64,000 bases of DNA from NCBI GenBank assembly GCA_903927025.1, contig CAIYLG010000051.1, forward strand, positions 62,001 through 126,000. Reading direction: 5' to 3'. The position numbers and the translations under genes are program-made. The notes under the pieces were generated by a model, which saw only the letters and a list, made by a program, of their open reading frames with translations, made no database searches and was not told where the DNA came from. This document shows positions 51,544 to 59,898 of the stretch, in pieces. The stretch is from an uncultured Armatimonadota bacterium. Lineage in GTDB: Bacteria > Armatimonadota > Fimbriimonadia > Fimbriimonadales > Fimbriimonadaceae. Position 1 is the first letter of the stretch. The number at the start of each line of letters is the position of its first letter.

Positions 51544-52583
51544 GCATGCGCTGTCACTATTTGGGTTCCGCCGGCTTTGGCACTTACGACATCGACCTTG
51601 ACCGGCGTTCGTTCCAACGCGTTGAAGGACAAGCTGAAACGATCTTGGTGCCGGGATTTGTAGACATCCACACCCACGGAGCATTTGGCATTGATTTCAT
51701 GACCGCTACAAAGGCGGAGATGTCCGATCTGTGTGGACAGTTGCGAGCAGTGGGCTACGAGGCGTTTTTGCCCACGACCGTCACTGCAAGCAAAGCAGAC
51801 GTTCAGCGAGCATTTGCCGCGCTGCCCGATGATCCAATGATTCTGGGCGTCCACCTTGAGGGACCTTTTGTCAGCCTCAAGTATCCAGGTGCTCAGCCAC
51901 AGGCGTTTATCGTCAACCCTCCCATTGGGCCGTCTGAGTGGAGTTCCGTACTTGATGATCCGCGGCTGAAACTCATCACCATGGCTCCAGAACTGCCCGG
52001 TGCATCCGAGCTGATCTCATCCCTCACGAGTCGCGGAGTTCGTGTGAGCATGGGCCACACCAACGCGACTTACGCCGAGGCAGAGGCTGGATTCAAGGCG
52101 GGTGCCGACCATGCGACGCATACATTCAACGCGATGAGGCCGCTGCACCATCGTGAAGCTGGAATGGTGGGCTACGTGCTTGGCAACGACGAACTCTACG
52201 CCGAAATCATCTACGACAGACTCCACGTCAAGCGTGAGTCCGCAGAGGTGCTTATGCGATGCAAACCCTCTGATCGGGTGGTGGCGGTGAGCGACAGCAC
52301 CATGGCTGCAGGGATGGAGGCGGGTCAATCCATCTGCATGTGGGGACTCAACTGCCTGGTTGGAGACAAAGAAGTCAGGCTTACGGATGGCACTTTGGCA
52401 GGAAGCGGTATCACCCTATTCGACGCCTTCCGGAATCTCTTTGAAGACTTTGGCCCCGAAACTGCAGTGAAGGCATGTAGCCTTAACCCGAGACTCTCCA
52501 TCGGTCACAACACTCCGCCTCGGCTGTACGTTGAGTTCAATCAGAATCTGGAAATAGTTGGGATGCACGAAGTCGCCGCTTAG
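51540..52583 (+). CDS. nagA: N-acetylglucosamine-6-phosphate deacetylase
   Basis: A 347-residue amidohydrolase that converts GlcNAc-6-phosphate to GlcN-6-phosphate and acetate in amino-sugar recycling. Metal-binding and substrate motifs are PGFVDIHTHGAFGIDF, HLEGPF, SMGHTNATYAEAEAGF and ADHATHTFNAMRP, with catalytic Asp in VSDSTMAAG. The gene starts with GTG overlapping the dprA stop by four bases. It can work with wall recycling and with the deacetylase upstream. Confidence 0.93.
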   Translation: MSMRCHYLGSAGFGTYDIDLDRRSFQRVEGQAETILVPGFVDIHTHGAFGIDFMTATKAEMSDLCGQLRAVGYEAFLPTTVTASKADVQRAFAALPDDPMILGVHLEGPFVSLKYPGAQPQAFIVNPPIGPSEWSSVLDDPRLKLITMAPELPGASELISSLTSRGVRVSMGHTNATYAEAEAGFKAGADHATHTFNAMRPLHHREAGMVGYVLGNDELYAEIIYDRLHVKRESAEVLMRCKPSDRVVAVSDSTMAAGMEAGQSICMWGLNCLVGDKEVRLTDGTLAGSGITLFDAFRNLFEDFGPETAVKACSLNPRLSIGHNTPPRLYVEFNQNLEIVGMHEVAA

Positions 52584-52586
52584 CGC

Positions 52587-53510
52587 CTAGGGCCCGGCTG
52601 CTTTCTCGATTCGGTCCCAAACCGCTTCCCACTCCTGAGTTTGCGGCGGCATCTCGATGAGAAGCTCTGCTTGTCCCAGCTGGTCAAGCTCAAACAACGT
52701 TGCGTAGAGCGCCCGCGCGTACTCTGGCGCGCTTAGCGGCAGTTGCCGCTGTCCGCTGTTCAACGGTACCCGGAACGTGATGCCTGCCTCGGTTTCGTCC
52801 AATTCCTGAACCAGTCGAACCGCGGTTCGGGGCGAATAGTGGCGCAGGTACATCCCTGGAGATCGGTGCTCGCTGAGCACTCGTCTGCCTGCCGCTTGTC
52901 CCAGCACACCTTCGATCTGGGCCCGAGTAATCCCTCCTGGACGCAGGATCGCTGGCACGTCGCTGCTGCAGTCGATAACCGTTGATTCGACTCCCACATC
53001 GCAGGGACCACCATCCAGAACACAGGACAGGCCCTTGAGGATTTCTGGTGCGATGTGCTCTGCTCGCGTCGGCGACAGGCCCATGAATGCGTTTGCGCTG
53101 GGAGCGGATACAGGAAGCTGGGCGGCACGGAGCAGTTCCAGCGCAACGGGATGGCCGGGGACTCGCACTGCTACTGTATCCAAGCTGCCGGTGACAATCC
53201 CCGGGATGACGGAATTCTTGCGAAGCACCAGAGTGAGAGGCCCGGGCCAAAATGCCTCAGCAAGCTTAATAGCCGGTTCTGTGAGTTCCGAAATGAGTTG
53301 AGCGGCGCTCTCGAGGCTGTCGACATGGACGATGAGGGGATTCTCAGCTGGCCTCCGCTTAAGCTGAAACGTTTTGAGGACAGCTTCCGGATTGGCCGCG
53401 TTCGCGCCGATTCCATAAACGGTTTCGGTAGGTAGGCCGACCAACTGTCCCGTGTGGAGGGCCGATACCGCAAAGTCGATCGACTCAGCCGACGGAGACA
53501 GGATCTTCAC
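52587..53510 (-). CDS. L-threonylcarbamoyladenylate synthase (Sua5 type)
   Basis: A 307-residue enzyme making threonylcarbamoyl-AMP for the t6A modification at position 37 of tRNAs reading ANN codons. The YrdC fold contains LPTETVYGIGANA, KRRPAENPLIVHV and SAPSANAFMG; the extra C-terminal Sua5 domain starts after PGMYLRHYSP. I chose the GTG at 53510, which overlaps the aroE stop as GTGA. It is the last gene of a six-gene operon. Confidence 0.95.
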   Translation of the reverse strand: MKILSPSAESIDFAVSALHTGQLVGLPTETVYGIGANAANPEAVLKTFQLKRRPAENPLIVHVDSLESAAQLISELTEPAIKLAEAFWPGPLTLVLRKNSVIPGIVTGSLDTVAVRVPGHPVALELLRAAQLPVSAPSANAFMGLSPTRAEHIAPEILKGLSCVLDGGPCDVGVESTVIDCSSDVPAILRPGGITRAQIEGVLGQAAGRRVLSEHRSPGMYLRHYSPRTAVRLVQELDETEAGITFRVPLNSGQRQLPLSAPEYARALYATLFELDQLGQAELLIEMPPQTQEWEAVWDRIEKAAGP

Positions 53511-54316
53511 TGCAGGGCCTCCGCCATAGCTCTTCTGGGAGCGGGGATGCCTGTCCACCACTCAAAAGCCAATGCACCTTGCTCCATCAGCATCGCACGG
53601 CCATCAAGTGTCTGCATCCCCATAGATGCCGCCTTGGCAAGAAAAGGTGTCGGCTCCTTGGCATACATCAAGTCATAGGCCAATGTTCGCGTTGAAGCGC
53701 GATCCCAAACGAGCGGAACGTGCTCTTTTTGAAGCGAAGCGGAAGTAGTGTTGACGATGAGCCCCGCTCCGGATGGATCGGCCTGGTCCAGTACCGTTCC
53801 AGACGGCAGCTCAAGCTCTTGGGCTAGATCGATTGCCTTGGATCGGGTGCGGTTGAAGAGTTTAAGTTCATAGCCCTCCCCCGCAAGGGCAATCAGGATC
53901 GAGCGTGCGGACCCGCCTGCCCCAAGGATCAGTGCGGAGTTGGACGGGAGGTCGACACCTTTGAGAGTTGCGAGAAAACCGGGTGCGTCAGTGTTGATGC
54001 AGGTCCGCGACTGCAAGTTGAGCGTGTTGGCGGCTCGTGCCCGTAGTGCAAGCGGCTCTTGTATCTCACACCATTCCAGCGCCTCTTCCTTGTGAGGCAC
54101 TGTTGCGTTGACTCCCTTGTATCCCATCGCCTTAAGGTGTTCCAGCGCTCTTGACACTTCACCTTTGTCTACGCGGATGGCCACGTAGTGGTACGGCAAC
54201 CCTAAGCACTCGTACGCAGCTGAGTGCATTCTAGGGGAAAGTGAGTGCGACACAGGGTCGCCAATAACGGCAAAGTCCGCCTGCGGGGCGTCTCGCCACT
54301 CGTAAACCAAGTTCAT
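53507..54316 (-). CDS. aroE: Shikimate dehydrogenase
   Basis: A 269-residue enzyme reducing 3-dehydroshikimate with NADPH in aromatic amino-acid synthesis. Motifs: substrate-binding VSHSLSPRMHSAA, catalytic lysine in GVNATVPHKEEAL, NADP-binding GAGGSARSI and late NTTSASLQ. I start at the ATG at 54316, overlapping the fusion gene by four bases (ATGA); the longer frame to 54361 is internal to that gene. The pairing with a YqeG-type gene is also seen in Firmicutes. Confidence 0.95.
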   Translation of the reverse strand: MNLVYEWRDAPQADFAVIGDPVSHSLSPRMHSAAYECLGLPYHYVAIRVDKGEVSRALEHLKAMGYKGVNATVPHKEEALEWCEIQEPLALRARAANTLNLQSRTCINTDAPGFLATLKGVDLPSNSALILGAGGSARSILIALAGEGYELKLFNRTRSKAIDLAQELELPSGTVLDQADPSGAGLIVNTTSASLQKEHVPLVWDRASTRTLAYDLMYAKEPTPFLAKAASMGMQTLDGRAMLMEQGALAFEWWTGIPAPRRAMAEALQ

Positions 54317-55404
54317 ACTTTGCCGCGAAACGCCCACAGCCTGGATCCGATGAAGTTCCACGTTCCACCCACCAGGGCACCCAGAACTTTAGGAATCAGG
54401 AGCTCCTGTCGGCCGTTGAGGTTGTACATAAATGTCGCCACGCCGACGCCGATAACCTGACCAATAATACAAACGATGTAGAACCGGGTCATCTGCCGCG
54501 CCCGCTCTTCCTTGCCCTTCACCTCAAACGTCCAGGCGCGGTTGAGAAAGAAGCTGTTTGTCATCGCAAACACGCTTGCAAGAGCGGACATCAGGGGAAG
54601 CGCCGCCTCACTGGGGCCCTTTGCAAAGCCAAAGAGGCCGGGGATGCTTGATCTCAGGAAGTTCCCTAAGTGGTCGCTCATCAGGCCATTCCCCATTGGG
54701 ATCAGCTTCATAAACACGTACGTGAAACCAAAGTCGATGACAAAGGAAGAGCCACCAACGATTCCAAACTTGACGATTTGGTGAACCAGCGTCTTCTGAG
54801 CCAAGGGTTTTGCCTGCTCGGCGGCAGGGGAGTCCGGCGTCTCATCCAAAGGGGTGACCAGCGCTTGATAGATCGGCCCGGTGAGCATTCGCTCCATGCG
54901 GCGGTTGATGCTGGTTCCGCTGAACTCCTTACCTTCCAGGCGCCGCACCCAAATCGCCTCGATACCGCTTCGATTGGCGCCGAGAACGTCAGTGATGAGC
55001 TGATCGCCAATCATGATCGCTTCGGCAGGCTTGCGCTTAAACTTGATCAGGGCCAAACGAAACATAGAACGGCTCGGCTTGAACCGGCCCTTCACCGTCG
55101 CCGCGCCAATTCTTCCCGCGATCTTTGCCAAGCGGTCGTGTTGGGTGGTGTTGCTGATAATGCAGATTTCAAAGCCGATCTTCTTGGCTGCCTCAGTCCA
55201 CTCCAGGACTTCCGGCGATGGCTCATCTGAGTGCCATTGAACCAGCGTGTTGTCCACATCCAGCATCAAAAGCCGCTTGCCGCGATCCCACAGCGCCTGA
55301 GCGTTCACACAGTTGAGGGAGTCCTCAGCGTGGGCCGGAGTGAAGGGGTGGTACACCCGCGAGATGCGTTGCCGTTCAAATCGGCCACTCTTCCAAGGGG
55401 TCAT
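54313..55404 (-). CDS. YqeG-type HAD phosphatase fused to GtrA-like membrane domain
   Basis: A 363-residue two-domain protein. Residues 20-185 match the YqeG HAD phosphatases related to mitochondrial phosphatidylglycerophosphatase Gep4: motif I LDVDNTLV, motif II IISNT and the late GDQLITDVLGANRSGI. After a linker (TPDSPAAEQAKPLAQ) residues 205-363 form a GtrA-like four-helix membrane domain (FGIVGGSSFVIDFGFTYVFM, NSFFLNRAWTFEVKG, WNFIGSRLWAFRGKV). GtrA proteins are linked to movement of lipid-carried sugars. The fusion suggests action on a lipid phosphate in the membrane. No frameshift separates the domains. Confidence 0.92.
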   Translation of the reverse strand: MTPWKSGRFERQRISRVYHPFTPAHAEDSLNCVNAQALWDRGKRLLMLDVDNTLVQWHSDEPSPEVLEWTEAAKKIGFEICIISNTTQHDRLAKIAGRIGAATVKGRFKPSRSMFRLALIKFKRKPAEAIMIGDQLITDVLGANRSGIEAIWVRRLEGKEFSGTSINRRMERMLTGPIYQALVTPLDETPDSPAAEQAKPLAQKTLVHQIVKFGIVGGSSFVIDFGFTYVFMKLIPMGNGLMSDHLGNFLRSSIPGLFGFAKGPSEAALPLMSALASVFAMTNSFFLNRAWTFEVKGKEERARQMTRFYIVCIIGQVIGVGVATFMYNLNGRQELLIPKVLGALVGGTWNFIGSRLWAFRGKV

Positions 55405-56420
55405 TTCGTCGCCTTCAGCTTGGCGATGGCTGCCTTTCGTTTCACGATATTCTTCAAATGTTCGGGATAAGTCTCCGCGTAGATGGTGGTGCCGTTTGGA
55501 AGCGCCACGTAATACAGATTGTTGTTGCTGGCTGGATGCATGGCCGCCTCAATATCCTTTTCGTCAGGGGAGCAGATCGGTCCGGGCGGCAGCCCTTTGA
55601 ACTTGTAGGTGTTATAGGGAGAGTCGATCTCTCTGTAATCCTTAAAGGTCAGGCGTCGCCATTTTTGAATGCCGTAGAGCAGGCACGCATCGATCTGAAG
55701 CGGCATGTTCTTCTTGATTCGGTTTTCAATAACGGCGGCAATCATGGGTCGGTCGCGGTCTGCGCCCGCCTCCAACTGTACCAGTGAGGCAAGAGTGAGC
55801 GTTCGCTGCAAATCCTTGGGACGTTCGGGACCGTTCCAGACGGTTCTCTGAAATTCTTTGAGCTGCTGTTCAATCACCGCTTTGGCTCCCATCAGCGGGG
55901 TGACTTCGTAGCGCTTTGGATAGAGATATCCTTCTAGAGAATCCTTTGGCAAAGGGAAGGACACGGTGTCTTTGAACTCCTCAGGGTGGCGAACGAGCCG
56001 CATGTATTCATCGGCATCGACAATCGAATTGTTCTGCAGCAGGTGAGCCGTCCGGTTCGCCCAGTTGGTTTCTGGAAACCGGAAAATCAGCTTATAGGGC
56101 GTTTTGAGCTCCCTTAGAATTTGACTCGCGCTCATTCCTGGGCTGATCTGATAGGTGCCCGCTGCCACCAGGTTGGGCCTGCTCTGGATAATCGCCAGAA
56201 TCCGCGTGGCGAAGGAGCTGCGTAGGATCCCTTTCTGTTCCAGGTCTTTGAGGACGACTGAGAGGCGCTTGGGGTCTTCGTAGCGGATGTACTGTTTTTT
56301 GATCCCCTTTGCCGAGGAAACTGGCTGCAGCTGTCCACGGAACCAAAGCGCGCAGACGCAAGCCAGCGCCAGCAGCACCAGTATGGGAATCAGCTTCTTA
56401 CCGCGCTTCTTCTTCGCCAT
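55401..56420 (-). CDS. mltG: Endolytic murein transglycosylase MltG
   Basis: A 339-residue inner-membrane protein that cuts nascent peptidoglycan strands. A basic start MAKKKRGKKLIPILVLLALA leads into one membrane helix, followed by a LysM-like part (YEDPKRLSVVLKDLEQKGIL) and the YceG domain with the catalytic Glu in LASLVQLEAG and the marker SPYNTYKFKGLPPGPI. Start at 56420 is chosen for the signal anchor; the longer frame to 56462 is inside ruvX. Its stop overlaps the next gene by four bases. Confidence 0.95.
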   Translation of the reverse strand: MAKKKRGKKLIPILVLLALACVCALWFRGQLQPVSSAKGIKKQYIRYEDPKRLSVVLKDLEQKGILRSSFATRILAIIQSRPNLVAAGTYQISPGMSASQILRELKTPYKLIFRFPETNWANRTAHLLQNNSIVDADEYMRLVRHPEEFKDTVSFPLPKDSLEGYLYPKRYEVTPLMGAKAVIEQQLKEFQRTVWNGPERPKDLQRTLTLASLVQLEAGADRDRPMIAAVIENRIKKNMPLQIDACLLYGIQKWRRLTFKDYREIDSPYNTYKFKGLPPGPICSPDEKDIEAAMHPASNNNLYYVALPNGTTIYAETYPEHLKNIVKRKAAIAKLKATK

Positions 56421-56817
56421 CGAGATACCTTTCCAAAATGAGGGCCGCCGCCTCGCCATCACGAAGCTTCCGACGCTGGCTTGCCTTCAGACCATCTTGC
56501 CTGAGTGCGCCGTCAGCCTGCACGCTGGTCATGGATTCATCGACAAGATGCACAACGATACCGTTCCCAGAGATATGCTCGGCCAGCGTTCGGCAGATTC
56601 TTGCCATACGCCCCTCTTCTCCAGACTCCTCGATTGGCAACCCCAGAACCACTGCATCGACCTCTTCGCGCTTCGCAAGAAGGGAGATCGCTTCGGCATC
56701 CCTCTTGAGGGTGCCGGATGCATCCATCGGTGGTCTTGGCGTGACGATGCCAACTTCCGACTCGGCGACGGCAATACCGATTCGCTTAAACCCAAAGTCA
56801 ATCCCGAGCAGTCTCAT
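56398..56817 (-). CDS. ruvX: Putative pre-16S rRNA nuclease / Holliday junction resolvase-like protein RuvX
   Basis: A 139-residue RNase H-fold protein of the YqgF family. The acidic motif LGIDFGFKRIGIAVAES, the central VLGLPIEESGEEGRMA (catalytic Glu region) and the final DGEAAALILERYLD are diagnostic. It processes the 5' end of 16S rRNA in other bacteria. ATG overlaps the hisN-like stop by four bases; its own end overlaps mltG by 23. Confidence 0.94.
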   Translation of the reverse strand: MRLLGIDFGFKRIGIAVAESEVGIVTPRPPMDASGTLKRDAEAISLLAKREEVDAVVLGLPIEESGEEGRMARICRTLAEHISGNGIVVHLVDESMTSVQADGALRQDGLKASQRRKLRDGEAAALILERYLDGEEEAR

Positions 56818-57560
56818 GAGTTCAGCGCTGCCAGGATCTCTTCGTGAATGGCACCGTTGGAACTGACCGCACTGGTTGACAGCTTGTCTCCACCGGCAAA
56901 GTCAGTGAATCTTCCCCCCGCTTCGCGTGTGATCAGCGACACGGCAGAGATATCCCAGTGGCTGATGATCGGGTCAAGCATCACATCGGCCCGCCCGCTC
57001 GCCACCATGGCGTGGCCGTAGGCATCGCACCAGGTCCGTGTCGCAAGGGCGCGCGGCAAAAGCGGGGCGACCTTGGGATAGTTCTTGGCATTGAACATCG
57101 AGCCGCCGCAGCAGAGGATTCCACCCTGGAGGGATTCCCTTGTGGACACGCGTATGGGTCGTCCGTTCATAAAGGCACCTTGCCCCTTTTCGGCGTAATA
57201 CATTTCATCGAGTGCAGGGAAGTAGCACACGCCTACCTCTGGCTCGCCATCTACTTCGTAACTAAGCAGAGTCGAATAGAGCGGAACGCCACTGATAAAG
57301 GACTTGGTTCCGTCAATCGGATCGATCACCCACCGATCAAGCGCCCCGGTGTCTCCTCCCTCTTCTTCACCAAGGATTGCGTCAGTCGGATACTTAGCCG
57401 CAATCAGTTCCCGAATCAGTCGCTCCGCATTTCGGTCGGCGATTGTGACCGGCGTTGCGTCGGACTTCGTGATCACCTCGGCTCCGGCTTGGAACCAAGC
57501 GAGTGTAGACCTGCCACCTCGATACGCAGCATCAACGGCAAAGGCAAGCCGGGGGGACAT
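56814..57560 (-). CDS. Inositol monophosphatase family protein, histidinol-phosphatase-like
   Basis: A 248-residue Mg2+/Li+-sensitive phosphatase. Metal ligands are in GEEEGG, WVIDPIDGTKSFI and SHWDISAVSLITREAGG. The type is closest to HisN-like histidinol-phosphatases, but inositol phosphatase activity is possible. It is the first gene of the operon that continues with ruvX, mltG, yqeG-gtrA, aroE and sua5. A TAAAAT hexamer six bases before the ATG suggests a leaderless transcript for the operon. Confidence 0.9.
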   Translation of the reverse strand: MSPRLAFAVDAAYRGGRSTLAWFQAGAEVITKSDATPVTIADRNAERLIRELIAAKYPTDAILGEEEGGDTGALDRWVIDPIDGTKSFISGVPLYSTLLSYEVDGEPEVGVCYFPALDEMYYAEKGQGAFMNGRPIRVSTRESLQGGILCCGGSMFNAKNYPKVAPLLPRALATRTWCDAYGHAMVASGRADVMLDPIISHWDISAVSLITREAGGRFTDFAGGDKLSTSAVSSNGAIHEEILAALNS

Positions 57561-57566
57561 GGAGTA

Positions 57567-57572
57567 ATTTTA
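57567..57572 (-). promoter_or_regulatory. -10 element TAAAAT, leaderless arrangement, hisN-like operon
   Basis: TAAAAT is separated from the ATG at 57560 by six bases (TACTCC). No good -35 is visible. Confidence 0.5.
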
Positions 57573-57610
57573 CTCGGACTGATCCTTTTGCCTTTGGTTG
57601 GGATGCTGGT

Positions 57611-58534
57611 ATGTTCAACCTTATGAGTGCGGTTTTGGTAGGTGGATTGGCGGTGTTGGCTTTTGTGGGAGGAGTCCAGGCAAAGCCGAAGGAGTCTTAT
57701 GCCGCCCAGCTATCGAAGTGGCGCGCAGAGCAGACGCAGGCATTGACGCGCCCAGAAGGATTCCTCAGCGTGGCAGGCCTTGATTGGCTTCAGGACGGAG
57801 AGAGCACGGTAGGATCGGACGCTAGCTCGGCTGTGAGACTCTCTGCTTCAGCGGTGCCGACGCGTTTGGGCATTCTGAACCGCGTGGGCGGACTGATCAC
57901 TCTGAAGGTGGAACCGGGCGTGAGCGTCCATGTAACGACTGATGCAGGCGGCACCAAAGAGGTCGTTGGTTCTCGAACAATGCTTCCGATCACCCTGAGA
58001 TCGGATTCGACTCGTGTCAGCGTCGGCAAAGTCAGCTTCATGATCATCACGCGTGGGAGTCGCGTCGGTGTGCGTGTGTTCGACACATCGTGTCGCGGCT
58101 ACCGAGAGTTCAAGGGTCTGAAGTGGTATGCCGCTAATCCTCGTTTCGTAGTTGAGGCCAAATTTGTGCCGTATTCGCCTCCGAAAATGGTGGACATCAC
58201 CAACGTGATCGGAGACAAGACTCCCGTCCCCATCGTGGGCTATGTCGAGTTCACATTGGATGGCAAGGTCTGCCGCCTGGATGCTCAGGGAGCTGGAGAC
58301 GGCCTGTTTCTTAACTTCAAGGACCTCACCAGCGGCAAAACCACTTACCCAGCGGGCAGATTCTTAGACACACCTGGGCCAGTCGATGGAAAAGTTCTGA
58401 TCGACTTCAACAAAGCCACAAACCCACCCTGCGCCTTCACCGCATTCGCCACCTGCCCGCTGCCGCCGGCGGGGAATACCTTAGAAGTTGCCGTTCCAGC
58501 AGGTGAGAAGACTCACCATCCGGTCCACGAGTGA
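57611..58534 (+). CDS. Secreted DUF1684 protein
   Basis: A 307-residue exported protein (signal about residues 1-24). The stretch SKWRAEQTQALTRPEGFLSV, continuing into GLDWLQDGE, is the DUF1684 signature, and the later FNKATNPPCAFTAFATCPLP fits the family end. The family is found in many bacteria and its function is unknown. A downstream ATG at 57623 is possible. It is divergent from the hisN-like operon. Confidence 0.88.
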   Translation: MFNLMSAVLVGGLAVLAFVGGVQAKPKESYAAQLSKWRAEQTQALTRPEGFLSVAGLDWLQDGESTVGSDASSAVRLSASAVPTRLGILNRVGGLITLKVEPGVSVHVTTDAGGTKEVVGSRTMLPITLRSDSTRVSVGKVSFMIITRGSRVGVRVFDTSCRGYREFKGLKWYAANPRFVVEAKFVPYSPPKMVDITNVIGDKTPVPIVGYVEFTLDGKVCRLDAQGAGDGLFLNFKDLTSGKTTYPAGRFLDTPGPVDGKVLIDFNKATNPPCAFTAFATCPLPPAGNTLEVAVPAGEKTHHPVHE

Positions 58535-58569
58535 TGCAATTCGCTGAATTCAGTGTGGGAGAAGGGGCG

Positions 58570-59898
58570 CTAACGGCTCTTTATCGATTCGACGACGATG
58601 GAAATAGCCCGCTCAAGATCGGCTTCCGCTATGTTTAGCGGAGGCGCCAGAGTCAGAACCGTGCCTGCAGAGATCTTGAAGCTGAGTCCCTTTGAGAGGC
58701 ATTCATAAAGGACTCTTTCCGCAAGGATCGGGTCTCGCAGTTCGACTCCAATAAGAAGTCCGAGGCCCCTAACTTCGACAACATGCTCGCATCCGGCCAA
58801 TTTCGTCTGAAGCGATTCCAACATCTGCAAGCCCAAAGATCGGCTGCGCTCAACCAGTCCCTCCTCGTCGATTACCTCCAACGTCGCCAGCGCGGCGGCG
58901 CAGCTAACGGGATTCTTTTCGTGAGTGTAATGGCCGATGGAGTACTCCTCCACGATGTCGAGTTCGGATCGTGCGATGACGGCTGCGATCGGCATAAGCG
59001 CGCCGCCTAGCCCCTTGCCAATCACAAGAATGTCCGGCTCTGCGCCAAACCACTCCCACGAGAACATCTTTCCCGTCCTTCCCAGCGCAGTAGGAATCTC
59101 GTCGAAGATGAGGAGGGCGCCATGACGTTCACAGGCGCGCTTAACCCGACGCCAGTAGTCAGGTGGAGGTGGGACGACCGTAGTGCATCGCATTGGTTCG
59201 GCGATCACGGCGGCAACATCTCCCTCTCGTTCGAGCACGTATTCCAGGTAGGAAGTGCAGCTGCCGGAGCATGTGGAGCCGCAGTGAAGCGGGCACCGCA
59301 GAGGATCAGGCGGTGGCACATGCTCAGTACCCGGCAATAATGGGCCGAGGTCTCTCCTAAACCTCTCCTCACCACCCACTGACGACGCATCGAGCGATGC
59401 CCCGTGGAAACTGTCCCACATGGAGATCGTCTTGTGGCGACCCGTAACAATCCGAGCCAGCTTCAGAGCAATTCCGACCGCCGCGCTCCCTCCGGGTGCG
59501 AACAGCACTTTTCCCATGTCTGGCTTGCATAAGCCGCTCAACCTTTGCGCGAGCGCGACTGCCATATCATTTGTATAGCGCCTCGGGCAAAAAGGAAGCT
59601 CAAGAATCTGTCTCTGTACCGCTTCGATCACTTTGGGATGGCCATAACCCACCTGATGGACCATGTTCCCATGAAAGTCGAGATACCGTCGTCCTTCGAT
59701 GTCTTCCAACCACGATCCGCTCGCGGATTTGAGCACATTAAGGCATGGTGTCGAGAGGCTCTGATGAATGAAGGCTTCCGCATCCTCGGCGAGAATGGAG
59801 GCAGTAGCCTCACCTATGTTTTGGCTTCTCCATTGCTGTCGGAATGGAGAGACGTTGACGTCGCCTTCGGTGGTGCTGCCGCGGTCACTTAAGGTCAT
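58570..59898 (-). CDS. Class III PLP aminotransferase-fold enzyme, PbfA-like
   Basis: A 442-residue PLP enzyme. Motifs are FHGNMVHQVGYGHPKV, the phosphate loop in APGGSAAVGIAL, the PLP aspartate in LIFDEIPTALGRTG and the lysine in ILVIGKGLGGALM. The group includes PbfA, the ammonia lyase for (R)-1-hydroxy-2-aminoethylphosphonate, often encoded beside phosphonate genes; the PhnZ-like gene nearby supports this. A cysteine cluster (CPLHCGSTCSGSC) in the middle is noteworthy. Its ATG overlaps the phosphoesterase gene by 14 bases. Ordinary omega-aminotransferase activity cannot be excluded. Confidence 0.8.
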   Translation of the reverse strand: MTLSDRGSTTEGDVNVSPFRQQWRSQNIGEATASILAEDAEAFIHQSLSTPCLNVLKSASGSWLEDIEGRRYLDFHGNMVHQVGYGHPKVIEAVQRQILELPFCPRRYTNDMAVALAQRLSGLCKPDMGKVLFAPGGSAAVGIALKLARIVTGRHKTISMWDSFHGASLDASSVGGEERFRRDLGPLLPGTEHVPPPDPLRCPLHCGSTCSGSCTSYLEYVLEREGDVAAVIAEPMRCTTVVPPPPDYWRRVKRACERHGALLIFDEIPTALGRTGKMFSWEWFGAEPDILVIGKGLGGALMPIAAVIARSELDIVEEYSIGHYTHEKNPVSCAAALATLEVIDEEGLVERSRSLGLQMLESLQTKLAGCEHVVEVRGLGLLIGVELRDPILAERVLYECLSKGLSFKISAGTVLTLAPPLNIAEADLERAISIVVESIKSR

